From Stenotrophomonas sp. UBA2629 (GTDB taxonomy: Bacteria; Pseudomonadota; Gammaproteobacteria; Xanthomonadales; Xanthomonadaceae): 64,000 bases of DNA. Within the stretch, counting starts at the first letter, position 1. Each line of letters opens with the position of its first letter. A program made the position numbers and the translations under genes. This document shows positions 45,364-53,712 of this stretch, one piece after another. The notes under the pieces are model-generated. The model ran no database searches, was not told the origin of the DNA, and worked only from the letters and a program-made list of their open reading frames with translations. The stretch lies in contig DEOB01000011.1 in assembly GCA_002359895.1 (NCBI GenBank), forward strand, positions 63,203-127,202. The letters are read 5' to 3'.

Positions 45364-45444
45364 GAGAAAGGAAAGGAGCAGAGCTTCAGCCAGCGGGGGA
45401 CTGGATACGCTGGCTGCCGCGCCTCTCTGCTCCCTTCCTTTCTC
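45364..45444. repeat. 81-bp two-part inverted repeat beside the IS30 remnant
   Basis: The outer arms 45364-45383 and 45425-45444 are 20 bp and match at 19 positions (left arm GAGAAAGGAAAGGAGCAGAG). The inner arms CAGCCAGC (45387-45394) and GCTGGCTG (45409-45416) match perfectly. The structure starts about 10 nt past the break of the transposase remnant. It could be a transposon-end relic or a mobile palindrome; no T-run supports a simple terminator. Confidence 0.6.
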
Positions 45445-45527
45445 CATGGATCAAGCGGGTGCGTATTTCGATCTATGCATTGGCAGCGCATTCGCCCCGC
45501 AGCCTTGGGAACGTAACCAGTGCACAG

Positions 45528-45567
45528 CAGCCCGACGGCGTTTTGGGGAGGGAGTGCCGTCGGGCTG
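45528..45567 (-). terminator. Terminator-like hairpin after the OmpA lipoprotein gene
   Basis: A 12-bp perfect stem (CAGCCCGACGGC / GCCGTCGGGCTG) with a 16-nt loop, 12 nt beyond the stop codon of the minus-strand gene. No clear T-run. Confidence 0.5.
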
Positions 45568-45579
45568 TCTGCACCGTTT

Positions 45580-46362
45580 TCATCCACCGCCGATGCCGGA
45601 AATCTCCACGCGCCGGTTGGGGGCCAGGCAGGCCACCAGTTCGTTCCCACTTGAGTCCTCACACTCCACCAGTGCTCCGGTACTGCCGCGCCCTTCTGCG
45701 CGAATGGCGCCGGCCGGAATGCCCTGCTGCACAAGGTAGTCCCGCACTGAGGCCGCGCGCCGTTGTGACAGGCCAAGGTTATAGGCGTCGCTGCCGATGC
45801 GATCGGTGTAGCCCACTACTACCAGGTTGACCTCATTCACTCGCTGGCCGAGGTTGCGCACGACTTCACTCAAGCGTGCTTTGCCTGCGTCGGCGAGCGT
45901 GGCGCTGTCGAAGGCGAACAAGGCATCGGCTGAAATGCGCAGCGGTGTTTCCGCAACCGGCACTGCAGCGGCAGGCGGCGGTGGTGCCGGAGCGGGCTGC
46001 AGCAGCGCCGCGCAGCTTTCCGGCTTCCACGATTGACCCGTACTCATTCCACCGTCACCGAAGTGCACCTGGAACTGGCATTGAATGGGCGCTGCGCCCA
46101 CGCTGCCCCGGAAATTGAACAGATAATTCCACTCACGCACGCCCCACAGGCCTTCGTTGAAATGTGGCGTACCCAGCAGTGACTGCAGTTGCGGCTTGCT
46201 CATGCCCGGCGCGTACTGCCGCAGGTTGTCCAGGTTCACATAGGTACCGCCGGCGGGATACGCGCGTGCCGGATCGGGAAACGTATCGTCGCGCACCTGC
46301 CCTTTGCTGCTGCAGGCTGCCAATGTCACTACCAGTGCGAGTGCAGACCATTTTGCGTTCAT
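45580..46362 (-). CDS. BamE/OmpA-domain lipoprotein, TpgA-like adhesin anchor
   Basis: A 260-residue lipoprotein. The lipobox LAAC places the lipidated cysteine at residue 17. A BamE/SmpA-like domain (about 45-115, MSKPQLQSLLGTPHFNEGLWGVREWNYLF) is followed by a proline-rich linker. An OmpA C-terminal peptidoglycan-binding domain (about 145-258) carries YTDRIGSDAYNLGLSQRRA and NRRVEI. This two-domain layout directly downstream of a trimeric autotransporter matches TpgA, the protein that anchors the Acinetobacter adhesin AtaA to the cell wall. It starts 70 nt after the adhesin stop in the same direction, so co-transcription is likely. Confidence 0.87.
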   Translation of the reverse strand: MNAKWSALALVVTLAACSSKGQVRDDTFPDPARAYPAGGTYVNLDNLRQYAPGMSKPQLQSLLGTPHFNEGLWGVREWNYLFNFRGSVGAAPIQCQFQVHFGDGGMSTGQSWKPESCAALLQPAPAPPPPAAAVPVAETPLRISADALFAFDSATLADAGKARLSEVVRNLGQRVNEVNLVVVGYTDRIGSDAYNLGLSQRRAASVRDYLVQQGIPAGAIRAEGRGSTGALVECEDSSGNELVACLAPNRRVEISGIGGG

Positions 46363-46432
46363 GACTTACCCCATGCGCGTTGGCGCAGCTGTCAGGTGCC
46401 GGCACCGAGCAGTGCCGGCACGTTGTCTGTCA

Positions 46433-49400
46433 TTACCACTGGAAGCCGGCACCGACGGTCACACCGCCATCGCCACGCGTGTTGGCCGAGCCGCTGAGCT
46501 TGTAGATCCAGCGGCCGCCATCGGTAACACCGGACACACCCACCGCCATGCTCGATTCGCCGTGGAACGTGCTGGCGGCCATCGACGCCATGCGCTTGCC
46601 CGGCTCGGTGGGCTGCGGCAGGCCTGCCATTGCCATGGCCGATGCAACGCCGGCCGAGGCACGGTCGTCGATGCGCTTCATGTCGCGATTGACGTCGCTG
46701 AAGCGCTGATCGGTGTAGTTCTTTGACCAATCCATCACATCCCCCAAGCCCTTGTTGAGTTGTGCAACGTTGACCGCATCGGTCGGCGCCACGCCGGTAC
46801 CCACGTTGTGGATGACGGTGCTGGTGCCCGGCCGCCCCATGGTCACGCTGCCGTAGTTTGTGCTGCCATCGGTGTTCTGGTCATAGCGCACCGTGCCCTG
46901 CTGCGATGCCTGCAACTGGCGTACGTTGACCGCATCGGTTGCCTCGCTGCCGTCGGCCACATTGACCACCTGCCGCTCCGCACCCGCTGCACCCACCGAT
47001 ACCGTGTTCGCACGATCGGCGACCGAACCGGCACCCAGCGCCACACTGCCCGCTGCCGACGCGTTGGCGCCATCACCGATGGCCACCGCCTGGTTTCCAC
47101 TGGCCGTGGCTGCCGGGCCGGCGGCCACGCTGTCCTGGCCGGTAGCAGACGCCGCTGCCTTGGTTGAGTTCACCGCAAAGTAGGCGTTGCCGGCACCACC
47201 GTTCTGGATGTTGTCGATACGGTTGTTGACGTTGACGATGGAGCCATCCATCGCGGCGAACGCGTCGGTGACATTGCCCAGCGTCTGCTGGCTGCTGCCG
47301 CCGGTGCTGTTGATGGAGGTGACGGTGAAGCTGGCCGAACTCCATTGCCCGGTGCTGCTGTTGTACTGCAGGGTGCCGCCAATGGCCGATGCCAGCGCCT
47401 CGTTGGTGGCCGCCAGCTGCCCGCCATTGATCGCATCCAGGCTACCGGTGGTGACGCTGCCGTCGGCCACATTGCCCAACGCAACCGCAGCGCCGCTGCC
47501 ATCGCCGGTCAAACGCACTTCGTTGGTGGGGTTGCCGGCGCCATCTGCGGTGTACTGCACCGCCAGCGGATCGCTCGCACCCGGCACGGTGCGCGGCACC
47601 AGGTTCTTCAGGTTGAGCAGTGAATCGCTGATGGAGCTGAACGCACTACCGATATCGCCGTACACCTGCAGGGACGCCACGCCGAGCACACCGATGCTGT
47701 TGATCTGATAGCTGGGGGCGCCCAGCACGCCACCGTTGAAGACCGAACCACCGCCTAGGTAGGTTGCCATGGAGTTGCCCAAACCGAACAGCTGACCGCC
47801 ATTGATCGCCTGCAGGCTACCCGCCGTCACCGCACCTGCAGCCAGGTTGTCCAACACCGTACCGCCAGCTGCAAATCCGCCGCCCAAGGTCACATTGCCG
47901 TAGTTGGTGGTGCCGTCGCCGTTCTGGTCATAGCGCACCGAGCCCTGCTGCGATGCCTGCAGCTGACGCATATTCACCGCGTCGGTGGCATCGCTGCCAT
48001 CGGCCAGATTGGCGATCTGGCGCTCTGCGCCTGCAGCGCCGACGGATACGGTATCTACGCGGTCGGCCACCGAACCAGCACCCAAAGCCACACTTCCCTC
48101 TGCCGATGCAGCGGCACCATCACCGACGGAAACCGCCTGGTTTCCAGCAGCCGTCGCCGCCGGGCCCGCTGCCATGCTGTCCTGGCCGGTAGCCGACGCC
48201 GCGGCCTTGGTCGAATTCACCGCGAAGTAAGCGCTGCCTGCGCCGCCGTTCTGGATGTTGTCCACGCGCGTATTGACGTTGACGATGGAGCCATCCAGCG
48301 CTGCAAGTGCATCGGTGACATTGCCCAGCGTCTGCTGGCTGGTGCTGCCCGTGTTGGTGATGGCGGTGACGGTGAAGTTGGCCGCGCTCCACAGACCGGT
48401 GCTGCTGTTGTACTGCAGCGTGCCGCCGATGGTGGAGGCCAAGGCATCATTGGTAATGGCCAGTTGCCCGCCATTGATCGCCTCCCTGCTGCCTGCCGTC
48501 ACCGCACCGGCAGCGAGATTGGCCAGCACCGTGCCGTTGGCCGCTTGGCCTGCGCCCAAGGTCACCTTGTTGTAATTGACGACGCCGTTGCCGTCTTCGT
48601 CGTACACCACGGCCGCCATGCCCAGATCGTTGATTTCATCAAGCGCACCGCGCAGCTGCATGACGTTCACCGCGTCGGTGTCCTGGCTGCCGGCAGCGAC
48701 ATGGGTGATCTGCCGCTCACGCCCGGCAGAACCGATTGCAACTTCACCGATGGAGGTCTGCGCGGCGGTCAAGCCGAATGCGGCGTAGTCGTCCTGACCG
48801 CCACGCCCGGCATTGGACTTGTAACCCAGCGCCACGCTGTTGGCTTTGTCCGACGTGGCACCTGCGCCCAGCAGGGTCTGTGCGTTGGCCGAGCCCTTGG
48901 CGCTGTCGCCCACCACCACGGAATGCCCAAGCCGTGCGTCGTAGTCCGCCGTCGGCACACCGGTCTTGCCGCCGGTCGCATCGACAAACGCCTGGTCTGC
49001 GGTTTGGGTGGGCAGGCGATGCTCGGCATTGCTGCCAATCACCACCTCTTTGGAGCCATTGGCGAAAGCACCGTCACCGATCAGCACCTGGTAGTCCTGC
49101 GCGGCCGGTACCGCCCAGCATTTCACCTGTACCACGCCCAGCAGATCCAGGCAGTCCGATGCCCAGGCAGGTGCGCCGTCAGGCAGCACCAGACCCAGCA
49201 GGCCACCCGGGTCGCCGTTGTTGATGTTGGTGATGTAGCTGTCGGAGGTAACACCGCCAATCAGGGTGAGGTGCGAGTTGCCGCCCGTGGTCAAACCACC
49301 CAGGCCATCAAGCACGTCGCCGACCGGGCTCAGATTCACCACCGGCAAGGTGCCCAGCAGCTCCAGTGAAGAGTAGGTCTGCATGACGTTGGTGCTGTTG

Positions 49401-50821
49401 ACCTTCAGGCTGCCGTTCTGGATGTAGCCATTGCCGCCCAGGATCGAGGTCAGCGGCGAATCCACCAATTGGTTGACCGAGCCGACCAGGCCGCCATTTC
49501 CGACCACCAGCCCCGACGGGCCTTGCGTGGGTACCGCGGGCGCATTGGGCACAACCGGGTTGCCGGTCAGCCCGCCCACCACGTTGGACAAGCCACCGGT
49601 AACGCCGCCGACCACACCGCTCAGCAGATCGGTCACACCGCTCACACCCGAGCCGGACCCGGTGATGCCGCCCAAGGTGCTGCCGGTCGCGCCCAACAAC
49701 GTGGATGCGGTGTCGTCCACCGTGCCCAACAGGTTCTGCACGGTGCCGGTGACATCTCCATTGGCCAACGCGCCCGTAGTGCCCTGCAGCCCGCCGGTCA
49801 ACGTGCCCACCGTATTGGACAGGCCATTCCCCAGGGTGCTTGAGCCGGTCACACCGCCCACCACCGCGCCGAGCAGATCCCCTACGCCATTGATCACCGG
49901 CGCAACACCATTGACCAGGCCGTTGACCAAACCGCCGAGGCCACTTTTCCTGGCCACCTCACCGGTCAACGTATCGACGGCATCGACCGTGCCGGTCACC
50001 GTGTCGCGCACCGGATTTACGCCCTCTTCTTTGCCGGGCAACAGCACGCCGCCCACGCCGGTCACCGTATTGCCGACATGCCCGGTAAGGGATGCCACGG
50101 TGGTGGTTGCATGCGAGGTCAGTGTTTCTGCCGCATCCACAGGCTTGCCGGTGATGACTTCACCGGTCAATTCCTTGACCGCACCCAGCGTCGAGGCCAA
50201 CGTGCCGTGCAACGGGCTGCCGCCCTCTTCCTTGCCCGGAAGCAGCACGCTCACCAGACCCTGCAGGCCCAGGTCAGCGTGCGCCAACGGACCAACACTT
50301 GCAGTCACAGCGGCGTTGGCCGATGCCGCCACCGGCTTCAATGCCAGTGCGGTATCAGCCACTACCGACAATGCAGCAACAGGCGCTGCAGTTGCACCAT
50401 GTGCATGCGGCTTTGGCAGCGCTGCGCGCACATCCACCCGCGCACGCGCAGCGGATGAGGCTCGCGGCTTGACTGCCAATGCGGCGGTTGCATCCACCTT
50501 CACCACAGCCGGCCCCCTTACCGAGGCATCCAGCGACACCTGCGTATTCACCGCCGGCAAGGCAGCGCTTACCAGTTGCTGCGCATCGGTGTTGCTGTAC
50601 TTGGCGACAAGGTCCTGCAGGTCCGCCAGTTTTGCGTCGGTGGCCGCCGCTGGCCCTGCCATGGCCAGCGCCATGGCGCTGCACAATGCGGCAAAGCTCC
50701 ACGGGCCCATCGGCGACAGCCTGGAGGGACCAGAACGCTTGCCTTGTGCGCTTGCCAGTTCGGAACCCACTACAAATGCATTGAGTGAGCGGTTCCAGAC
50801 CAATCGATAGATGCGGTTCAT
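46433..50821 (-). CDS. Trimeric autotransporter adhesin (YadA family)
   Basis: A 1462-residue type Vc secreted adhesin. It starts with an extended signal peptide region (MNRIYRLVWNRSLNAFVVGS) and a signal ending near residue 60. About residues 60-460 are low-complexity Ala/Gly/Val/Leu-rich sequence, including two LLPGKEEG units. YadA-like head repeats (VVIGSNAEH, SVVVGDSAKG, SVALGYKSNAG) lie at about 590-700. Neck and stalk modules with DAVNVMQL, AINGGQL and DIQNGG-type units follow, and the C-terminal YadA anchor occupies roughly the last 80 residues, ending VGAGFQW. Two stalk modules of about 190 residues are near-identical at the DNA level. The OmpA-type anchor gene follows. It should mediate surface attachment. 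Confidence 0.94.
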   Translation of the reverse strand: MNRIYRLVWNRSLNAFVVGSELASAQGKRSGPSRLSPMGPWSFAALCSAMALAMAGPAAATDAKLADLQDLVAKYSNTDAQQLVSAALPAVNTQVSLDASVRGPAVVKVDATAALAVKPRASSAARARVDVRAALPKPHAHGATAAPVAALSVVADTALALKPVAASANAAVTASVGPLAHADLGLQGLVSVLLPGKEEGGSPLHGTLASTLGAVKELTGEVITGKPVDAAETLTSHATTTVASLTGHVGNTVTGVGGVLLPGKEEGVNPVRDTVTGTVDAVDTLTGEVARKSGLGGLVNGLVNGVAPVINGVGDLLGAVVGGVTGSSTLGNGLSNTVGTLTGGLQGTTGALANGDVTGTVQNLLGTVDDTASTLLGATGSTLGGITGSGSGVSGVTDLLSGVVGGVTGGLSNVVGGLTGNPVVPNAPAVPTQGPSGLVVGNGGLVGSVNQLVDSPLTSILGGNGYIQNGSLKVNSTNVMQTYSSLELLGTLPVVNLSPVGDVLDGLGGLTTGGNSHLTLIGGVTSDSYITNINNGDPGGLLGLVLPDGAPAWASDCLDLLGVVQVKCWAVPAAQDYQVLIGDGAFANGSKEVVIGSNAEHRLPTQTADQAFVDATGGKTGVPTADYDARLGHSVVVGDSAKGSANAQTLLGAGATSDKANSVALGYKSNAGRGGQDDYAAFGLTAAQTSIGEVAIGSAGRERQITHVAAGSQDTDAVNVMQLRGALDEINDLGMAAVVYDEDGNGVVNYNKVTLGAGQAANGTVLANLAAGAVTAGSREAINGGQLAITNDALASTIGGTLQYNSSTGLWSAANFTVTAITNTGSTSQQTLGNVTDALAALDGSIVNVNTRVDNIQNGGAGSAYFAVNSTKAAASATGQDSMAAGPAATAAGNQAVSVGDGAAASAEGSVALGAGSVADRVDTVSVGAAGAERQIANLADGSDATDAVNMRQLQASQQGSVRYDQNGDGTTNYGNVTLGGGFAAGGTVLDNLAAGAVTAGSLQAINGGQLFGLGNSMATYLGGGSVFNGGVLGAPSYQINSIGVLGVASLQVYGDIGSAFSSISDSLLNLKNLVPRTVPGASDPLAVQYTADGAGNPTNEVRLTGDGSGAAVALGNVADGSVTTGSLDAINGGQLAATNEALASAIGGTLQYNSSTGQWSSASFTVTSINSTGGSSQQTLGNVTDAFAAMDGSIVNVNNRIDNIQNGGAGNAYFAVNSTKAAASATGQDSVAAGPAATASGNQAVAIGDGANASAAGSVALGAGSVADRANTVSVGAAGAERQVVNVADGSEATDAVNVRQLQASQQGTVRYDQNTDGSTNYGSVTMGRPGTSTVIHNVGTGVAPTDAVNVAQLNKGLGDVMDWSKNYTDQRFSDVNRDMKRIDDRASAGVASAMAMAGLPQPTEPGKRMASMAASTFHGESSMAVGVSGVTDGGRWIYKLSGSANTRGDGGVTVGAGFQW
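46860..47460. repeat. Direct repeat copy 1 inside the adhesin gene
   Basis: About 600 bp that recur at 47907-48507 with a constant offset of 1047 bp (349 codons), so the reading frame is kept. Matching landmarks are CTGCTGCGATGCC (46898 and 47945) and GTTCTGGATGTTGTC (47201 and 48248). The copies encode the same neck-head-neck module with scattered substitutions. Confidence 0.85.
47907..48507. repeat. Direct repeat copy 2 inside the adhesin gene
   Basis: Partner of the copy at 46860-47460. The spacer between copies holds a different stalk segment (SQQGSVRYD to VASLQVYG), so the duplication is interrupted rather than tandem. Recombination between copies would remove or add 349 codons in frame. 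Confidence 0.85.
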
Positions 50822-51037
50822 TTGGAGCCTCCGGTCTGATCCATCCGGGCGCGGACGGGTCTTGGTTCGTGAGGCCAGTACACCTTCTAAGCACGCGACA
50901 ATTTGCCCGCATCCGGCACACCTGTAGCGGGAATTGGCAAAGCACTACCCGTTACCGGCACGCGCATGCACGTATTCGGCAAACATGATTACGGCGTGAT
51001 GTGATTGATGCCGCCACTGCGGACGGCCGCCATGCGC

Positions 51038-51991
51038 TCAGGCGGGCGAGTACGTACCGCGCATCAACGTCTCGCTGGGCAGCTCACCAAAAACCCGGCG
51101 GTAGTTGTCGGCAAAGCGCGACAAATCCCACAGCCCGCAACTCAAGGCGATGGATTTGACCGACTTACGGCCGGCATCGGCACTGGAAAGGCTGCGACAG
51201 GCTTCGCACAGCCGTAGCATCGAGAGATAGCGCACCGGCGAAATTCCCACCAGTTCCTCGAAGGCATAACGCAACGCGCGCTCGCTGACACCCGCTGCGT
51301 CGCACAGCTCGTGCATGTAGATATGCCGGCGGAGATTGGCGTACATCATGTCTTCGGCACGGCGGAAAATCAGATAGCGCACGCGACGGCTTCGGTTACA
51401 GTTCAATCGTTCCACTGGGCCATTGGCCACCAGTTCTTTTACATGCGCATCGAGCATGGTTTCTATTTCACCACTGGTGACTTCGCCCTGTGCGATGCGC
51501 TCCTGCAGCCCCTGGTAATAGGCCTGCAGCGGAATATGCGGGCGCCCGCTCACCAGCGGCACGGCCGGAGAGTGTTCACCCAGCCCACCCAAACGTTGCG
51601 CCGTCGAACGTTCCTGAAAACGCTTGAGCGGCACCAGCACGAAGGTGACACGGCTGCCTGCACCCAGTGCGAATTCGGTTACGCCTTCGGGCATCACTGA
51701 AATGATGTTGCCTGAAGTAAGCGGCACCCCGTGGCACCAACTGGCTTCCGCATCCACCGATTGCAGCCAGCCCAACAGGCACCAATCCAGCGGCAGCACA
51801 AAACGCCCACGAGCGCGGGCACCTATCTGAAACGTGCACAACAATGCCTGGTCATGCACAAACGAAGAAATGGCAGCGGTAGGCGGCTGGTCGTCAAGCA
51901 GGACCAGTTCGACATGGCACACACGCAGGGTGTTACCCAGCGCTGCCAAATCGAATGACCTCAACCCTTGACCGTCAAATACCGCATCCAT
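51038..51991 (-). CDS. AraC family transcriptional regulator
   Basis: A 317-residue regulator. The C-terminal ~100 residues form the double helix-turn-helix DNA-binding domain (YMHELCDAAGVSERALRYAFEE, then VKSIALSCGLWDLSRFADNYRRVFGELPSE). The N-terminal ~200 residues are a sensor domain with no recognisable ligand motif. It is divergent from the Tad pilus operon and lies upstream of the adhesin gene on the adhesin's strand, so it could control either or both. Regulation is inferred from position only. Confidence 0.9.
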   Translation of the reverse strand: MDAVFDGQGLRSFDLAALGNTLRVCHVELVLLDDQPPTAAISSFVHDQALLCTFQIGARARGRFVLPLDWCLLGWLQSVDAEASWCHGVPLTSGNIISVMPEGVTEFALGAGSRVTFVLVPLKRFQERSTAQRLGGLGEHSPAVPLVSGRPHIPLQAYYQGLQERIAQGEVTSGEIETMLDAHVKELVANGPVERLNCNRSRRVRYLIFRRAEDMMYANLRRHIYMHELCDAAGVSERALRYAFEELVGISPVRYLSMLRLCEACRSLSSADAGRKSVKSIALSCGLWDLSRFADNYRRVFGELPSETLMRGTYSPA

Positions 51992-52199
51992 GTGAACGCC
52001 CTTGCGGCCCGTAAGAGCCGGATTCAGAAGCGACCATCCATCGCAGACGAAAACCTAAAGCCCGCAATCCCGACGCACATCCTGAAATTCCCCACGAGAA
52101 ATGCGCGTGAGCAGCTTCCCGCTTGCAACCGATACTGGCAAAGAAATCATGATTGCCCCGTAAGAGAACATAAATAAAATTGCGAACCACATCACAGAT

Positions 52200-52221
52200 G
52201 TAAAAAACAGTTTGTTTTTAC
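52200..52221. promoter_or_regulatory. A/T-rich palindrome in the regulator-flp intergenic region
   Basis: Arms GTAAAAA (52200-52206) and TTTTTAC (52215-52221) with an 8-nt spacer, followed by an A/T-rich stretch suited to a promoter. Located 209 nt after the regulator's start and 243 nt before flp, so it is a candidate operator for the divergent AraC protein. Confidence 0.3.
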
Positions 52222-52289
52222 CTAATTAACATCATTCTCTTCACACCTACCTTGCAATGATTCTCCCGGGCATGCCATGCATGCTGACA

Positions 52290-52345
52290 GGGGGAATACC
52301 GCAAAAACGGCAGTTAATTCCGGCAAAACCGGTTAACCGCACCGC
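52290..52345 (+). other. Leader with two small stem-loops upstream of flp
   Basis: Within the 472-nt gap 51992-52463 the future flp leader contains CCG-CAAAAA-CGG (about 52299-52310) and CCGG-CAAAA-CCGG (52319-52331), joined by CAGTTAATT. It does not match a c-di-GMP riboswitch core that I can recognise. The rest of the gap shows nothing else I can name. Confidence 0.35.
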
Positions 52346-52463
52346 TATCAAAGCACCTGTTGGCAGCAGTCAAACCCATTGACCACTACCGGGCAGAAAT
52401 GCCCTCGCTTTGCCCGGCTGTCTGTCGGAGCAATACCGACGCCGGGTCATCAGGGAGATCGCC

Positions 52464-52655
52464 ATGAACGCACAGATCCGGAAGTTCTTCAGGGAAGAAG
52501 ATGGTGTCACCGCGCTCGAATACGGGCTGCTGGCAGCGGTGGTGGCCGGCATCATCATCTTCTTCGCACGCGATGGTTTGACCGCAGTTTTCAGAACCAT
52601 TCTTACCAAGCTGCAGACCACCGTTTCCAACAGCGACGCGCCGGCCCCCGAGTAA
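52464..52655 (+). CDS. flp: Flp-type IVb pilin
   Basis: The major subunit of the Tad/Flp pilus, 63 residues. Prepilin cleavage is expected after G14 in REEDG|VTALEYGLLAAVVAG. Mature residues E5 and Y6, diagnostic of Flp pilins, are E19 and Y20. The hydrophobic helix follows directly, and the C-terminus is short and polar. ATG 52464 is preceded by AGGGAG. It is the first gene of the Tad operon and should be the most highly translated. Confidence 0.94.
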   Translation: MNAQIRKFFREEDGVTALEYGLLAAVVAGIIIFFARDGLTAVFRTILTKLQTTVSNSDAPAPE

Positions 52656-52670
52656 CGGACGGCCACCGCC

Positions 52671-53204
52671 ATGACCCTCATCACCCTCGCCGCACTTCTG
52701 CTGGGCCTGCAGGTCGCCATCAGCGACCTGACGGCGCGGCGCGTGAGTAACCGCGCGTTGTTGGCGGTGCTGTGCGTGGTGGTTCTTGTGCAGGCAACTG
52801 CTCACGGCACCGCGCCATCCATCAGTGAGTGCTTGCTGGGTGGTTTGATCGGTCTGGCTGTGCTGCTGCCGTTCTATGCGTTCGGCTGGATGGGGGCCGG
52901 TGACGTCAAGCTGTTTTCAACCATCGGTTTCCTGCTCGGCATCAATGCACTGCTGCCCATCTGGGTCTGCGCCAGTCTGGCCGCTGGGGGGCACGCGTTA
53001 CTCGTCATCGCGTGGCCCTCGGCGGTGCGTTACATGCCCGCCGTGCTGCATAAAGCCAATCTTGCCTACCAAGGCACGCCGTGGCTGCAGGACTGGCACC
53101 TCAATCTGCGTGCCGCGCGCCGGGGCCGCGTCGGCATTCCTTATGCCGCGTATCTGGGCTTGGCCATGATTGGCTATGTGCTGCAGGGAGGGGGTCATGT
53201 CTAA
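52671..53204 (+). CDS. cpaA: Prepilin peptidase CpaA/TadV
   Basis: An aspartic peptidase that cleaves the Flp prepilin and the TadE-type pseudopilin. The 177-residue multi-helix membrane protein contains the two catalytic aspartates, D19 in VAISDLTARRVSN and that in the GAGDVK motif. It lacks the N-terminal methylase domain of PilD, as is normal for this A24 subfamily. It starts 15 nt after flp and its end overlaps the TadE-like gene by 8 nt. Confidence 0.92.
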   Translation: MTLITLAALLLGLQVAISDLTARRVSNRALLAVLCVVVLVQATAHGTAPSISECLLGGLIGLAVLLPFYAFGWMGAGDVKLFSTIGFLLGINALLPIWVCASLAAGGHALLVIAWPSAVRYMPAVLHKANLAYQGTPWLQDWHLNLRAARRGRVGIPYAAYLGLAMIGYVLQGGGHV

Positions 53205-53679
53205 ATCACCTCAACTCCAACGCCGGAAGAACCGCGGCGTCATTACCCTCGAATTCGCGTTCCTGATGATGTTCGGCGTGCTGCCACTGCTGATGGTCAC
53301 CTTCACCGGCGTGATGGTGTTTGCCGCGCAGCAATCACTCGTACTGGCTGCCGGCGAAGGCGCACGCGCAGCCCTGCGTTATGGCGACATTCCCGAGCGA
53401 CGCAGCAATGCCTGCATGGCCGCGGCACGCTCGATGCAGTGGCTGCTGAATTTCTCCAAATCCACGCCCAGCTGCAGCGCAGCCAATGCTGCGCCCATCA
53501 GCGTCTCCCAGCCTTTTGCATGCAGCTCCGATGGCAGCGTGCAGTGCATCCGCGTGACCACGTCCTATGACCATGACGCCCACCCGTTCCTGCCCGGCAC
53601 CGGGCGACTACTGGGCTGGACCATGGGCAAATCACTCAGCAGTACCGCTGTCGTACAACTGGATCTGGGTAGCCGCTGA
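53197..53679 (+). CDS. tadE: TadE-like pseudopilin
   Basis: A 160-residue minor pilin-like protein. The N-terminus RRKNRGVITLEFAFLMMFGVLPLL has the TadE-type processing region with the conserved glutamate at +5 after the glycine. The rest is a periplasmic domain with four cysteines that could form disulfides. ATG 53197 has a strong ribosome site (AGGGAGGGGG) inside the end of cpaA. It is expected to be processed by CpaA. Confidence 0.87.
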   Translation: MSKSPQLQRRKNRGVITLEFAFLMMFGVLPLLMVTFTGVMVFAAQQSLVLAAGEGARAALRYGDIPERRSNACMAAARSMQWLLNFSKSTPSCSAANAAPISVSQPFACSSDGSVQCIRVTTSYDHDAHPFLPGTGRLLGWTMGKSLSSTAVVQLDLGSR

Positions 53680-53712
53680 CCGTCGCAACTTCCAAGGAGC
53701 AGGAGTCTCACC

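Noticed and set aside
45267..45776. Minus-strand open frame of about 170 codons spanning the hairpin and the end of the OmpA gene
   Set aside because: It runs in a different frame through the OmpA coding region, the large hairpin and the IS30 remnant; no coherent protein.
52290..52345. Possible c-di-GMP riboswitch in the flp leader
   Set aside because: The two short stem-loops lack the conserved GEMM core and tetraloop-receptor sequence; kept only as a structured leader.
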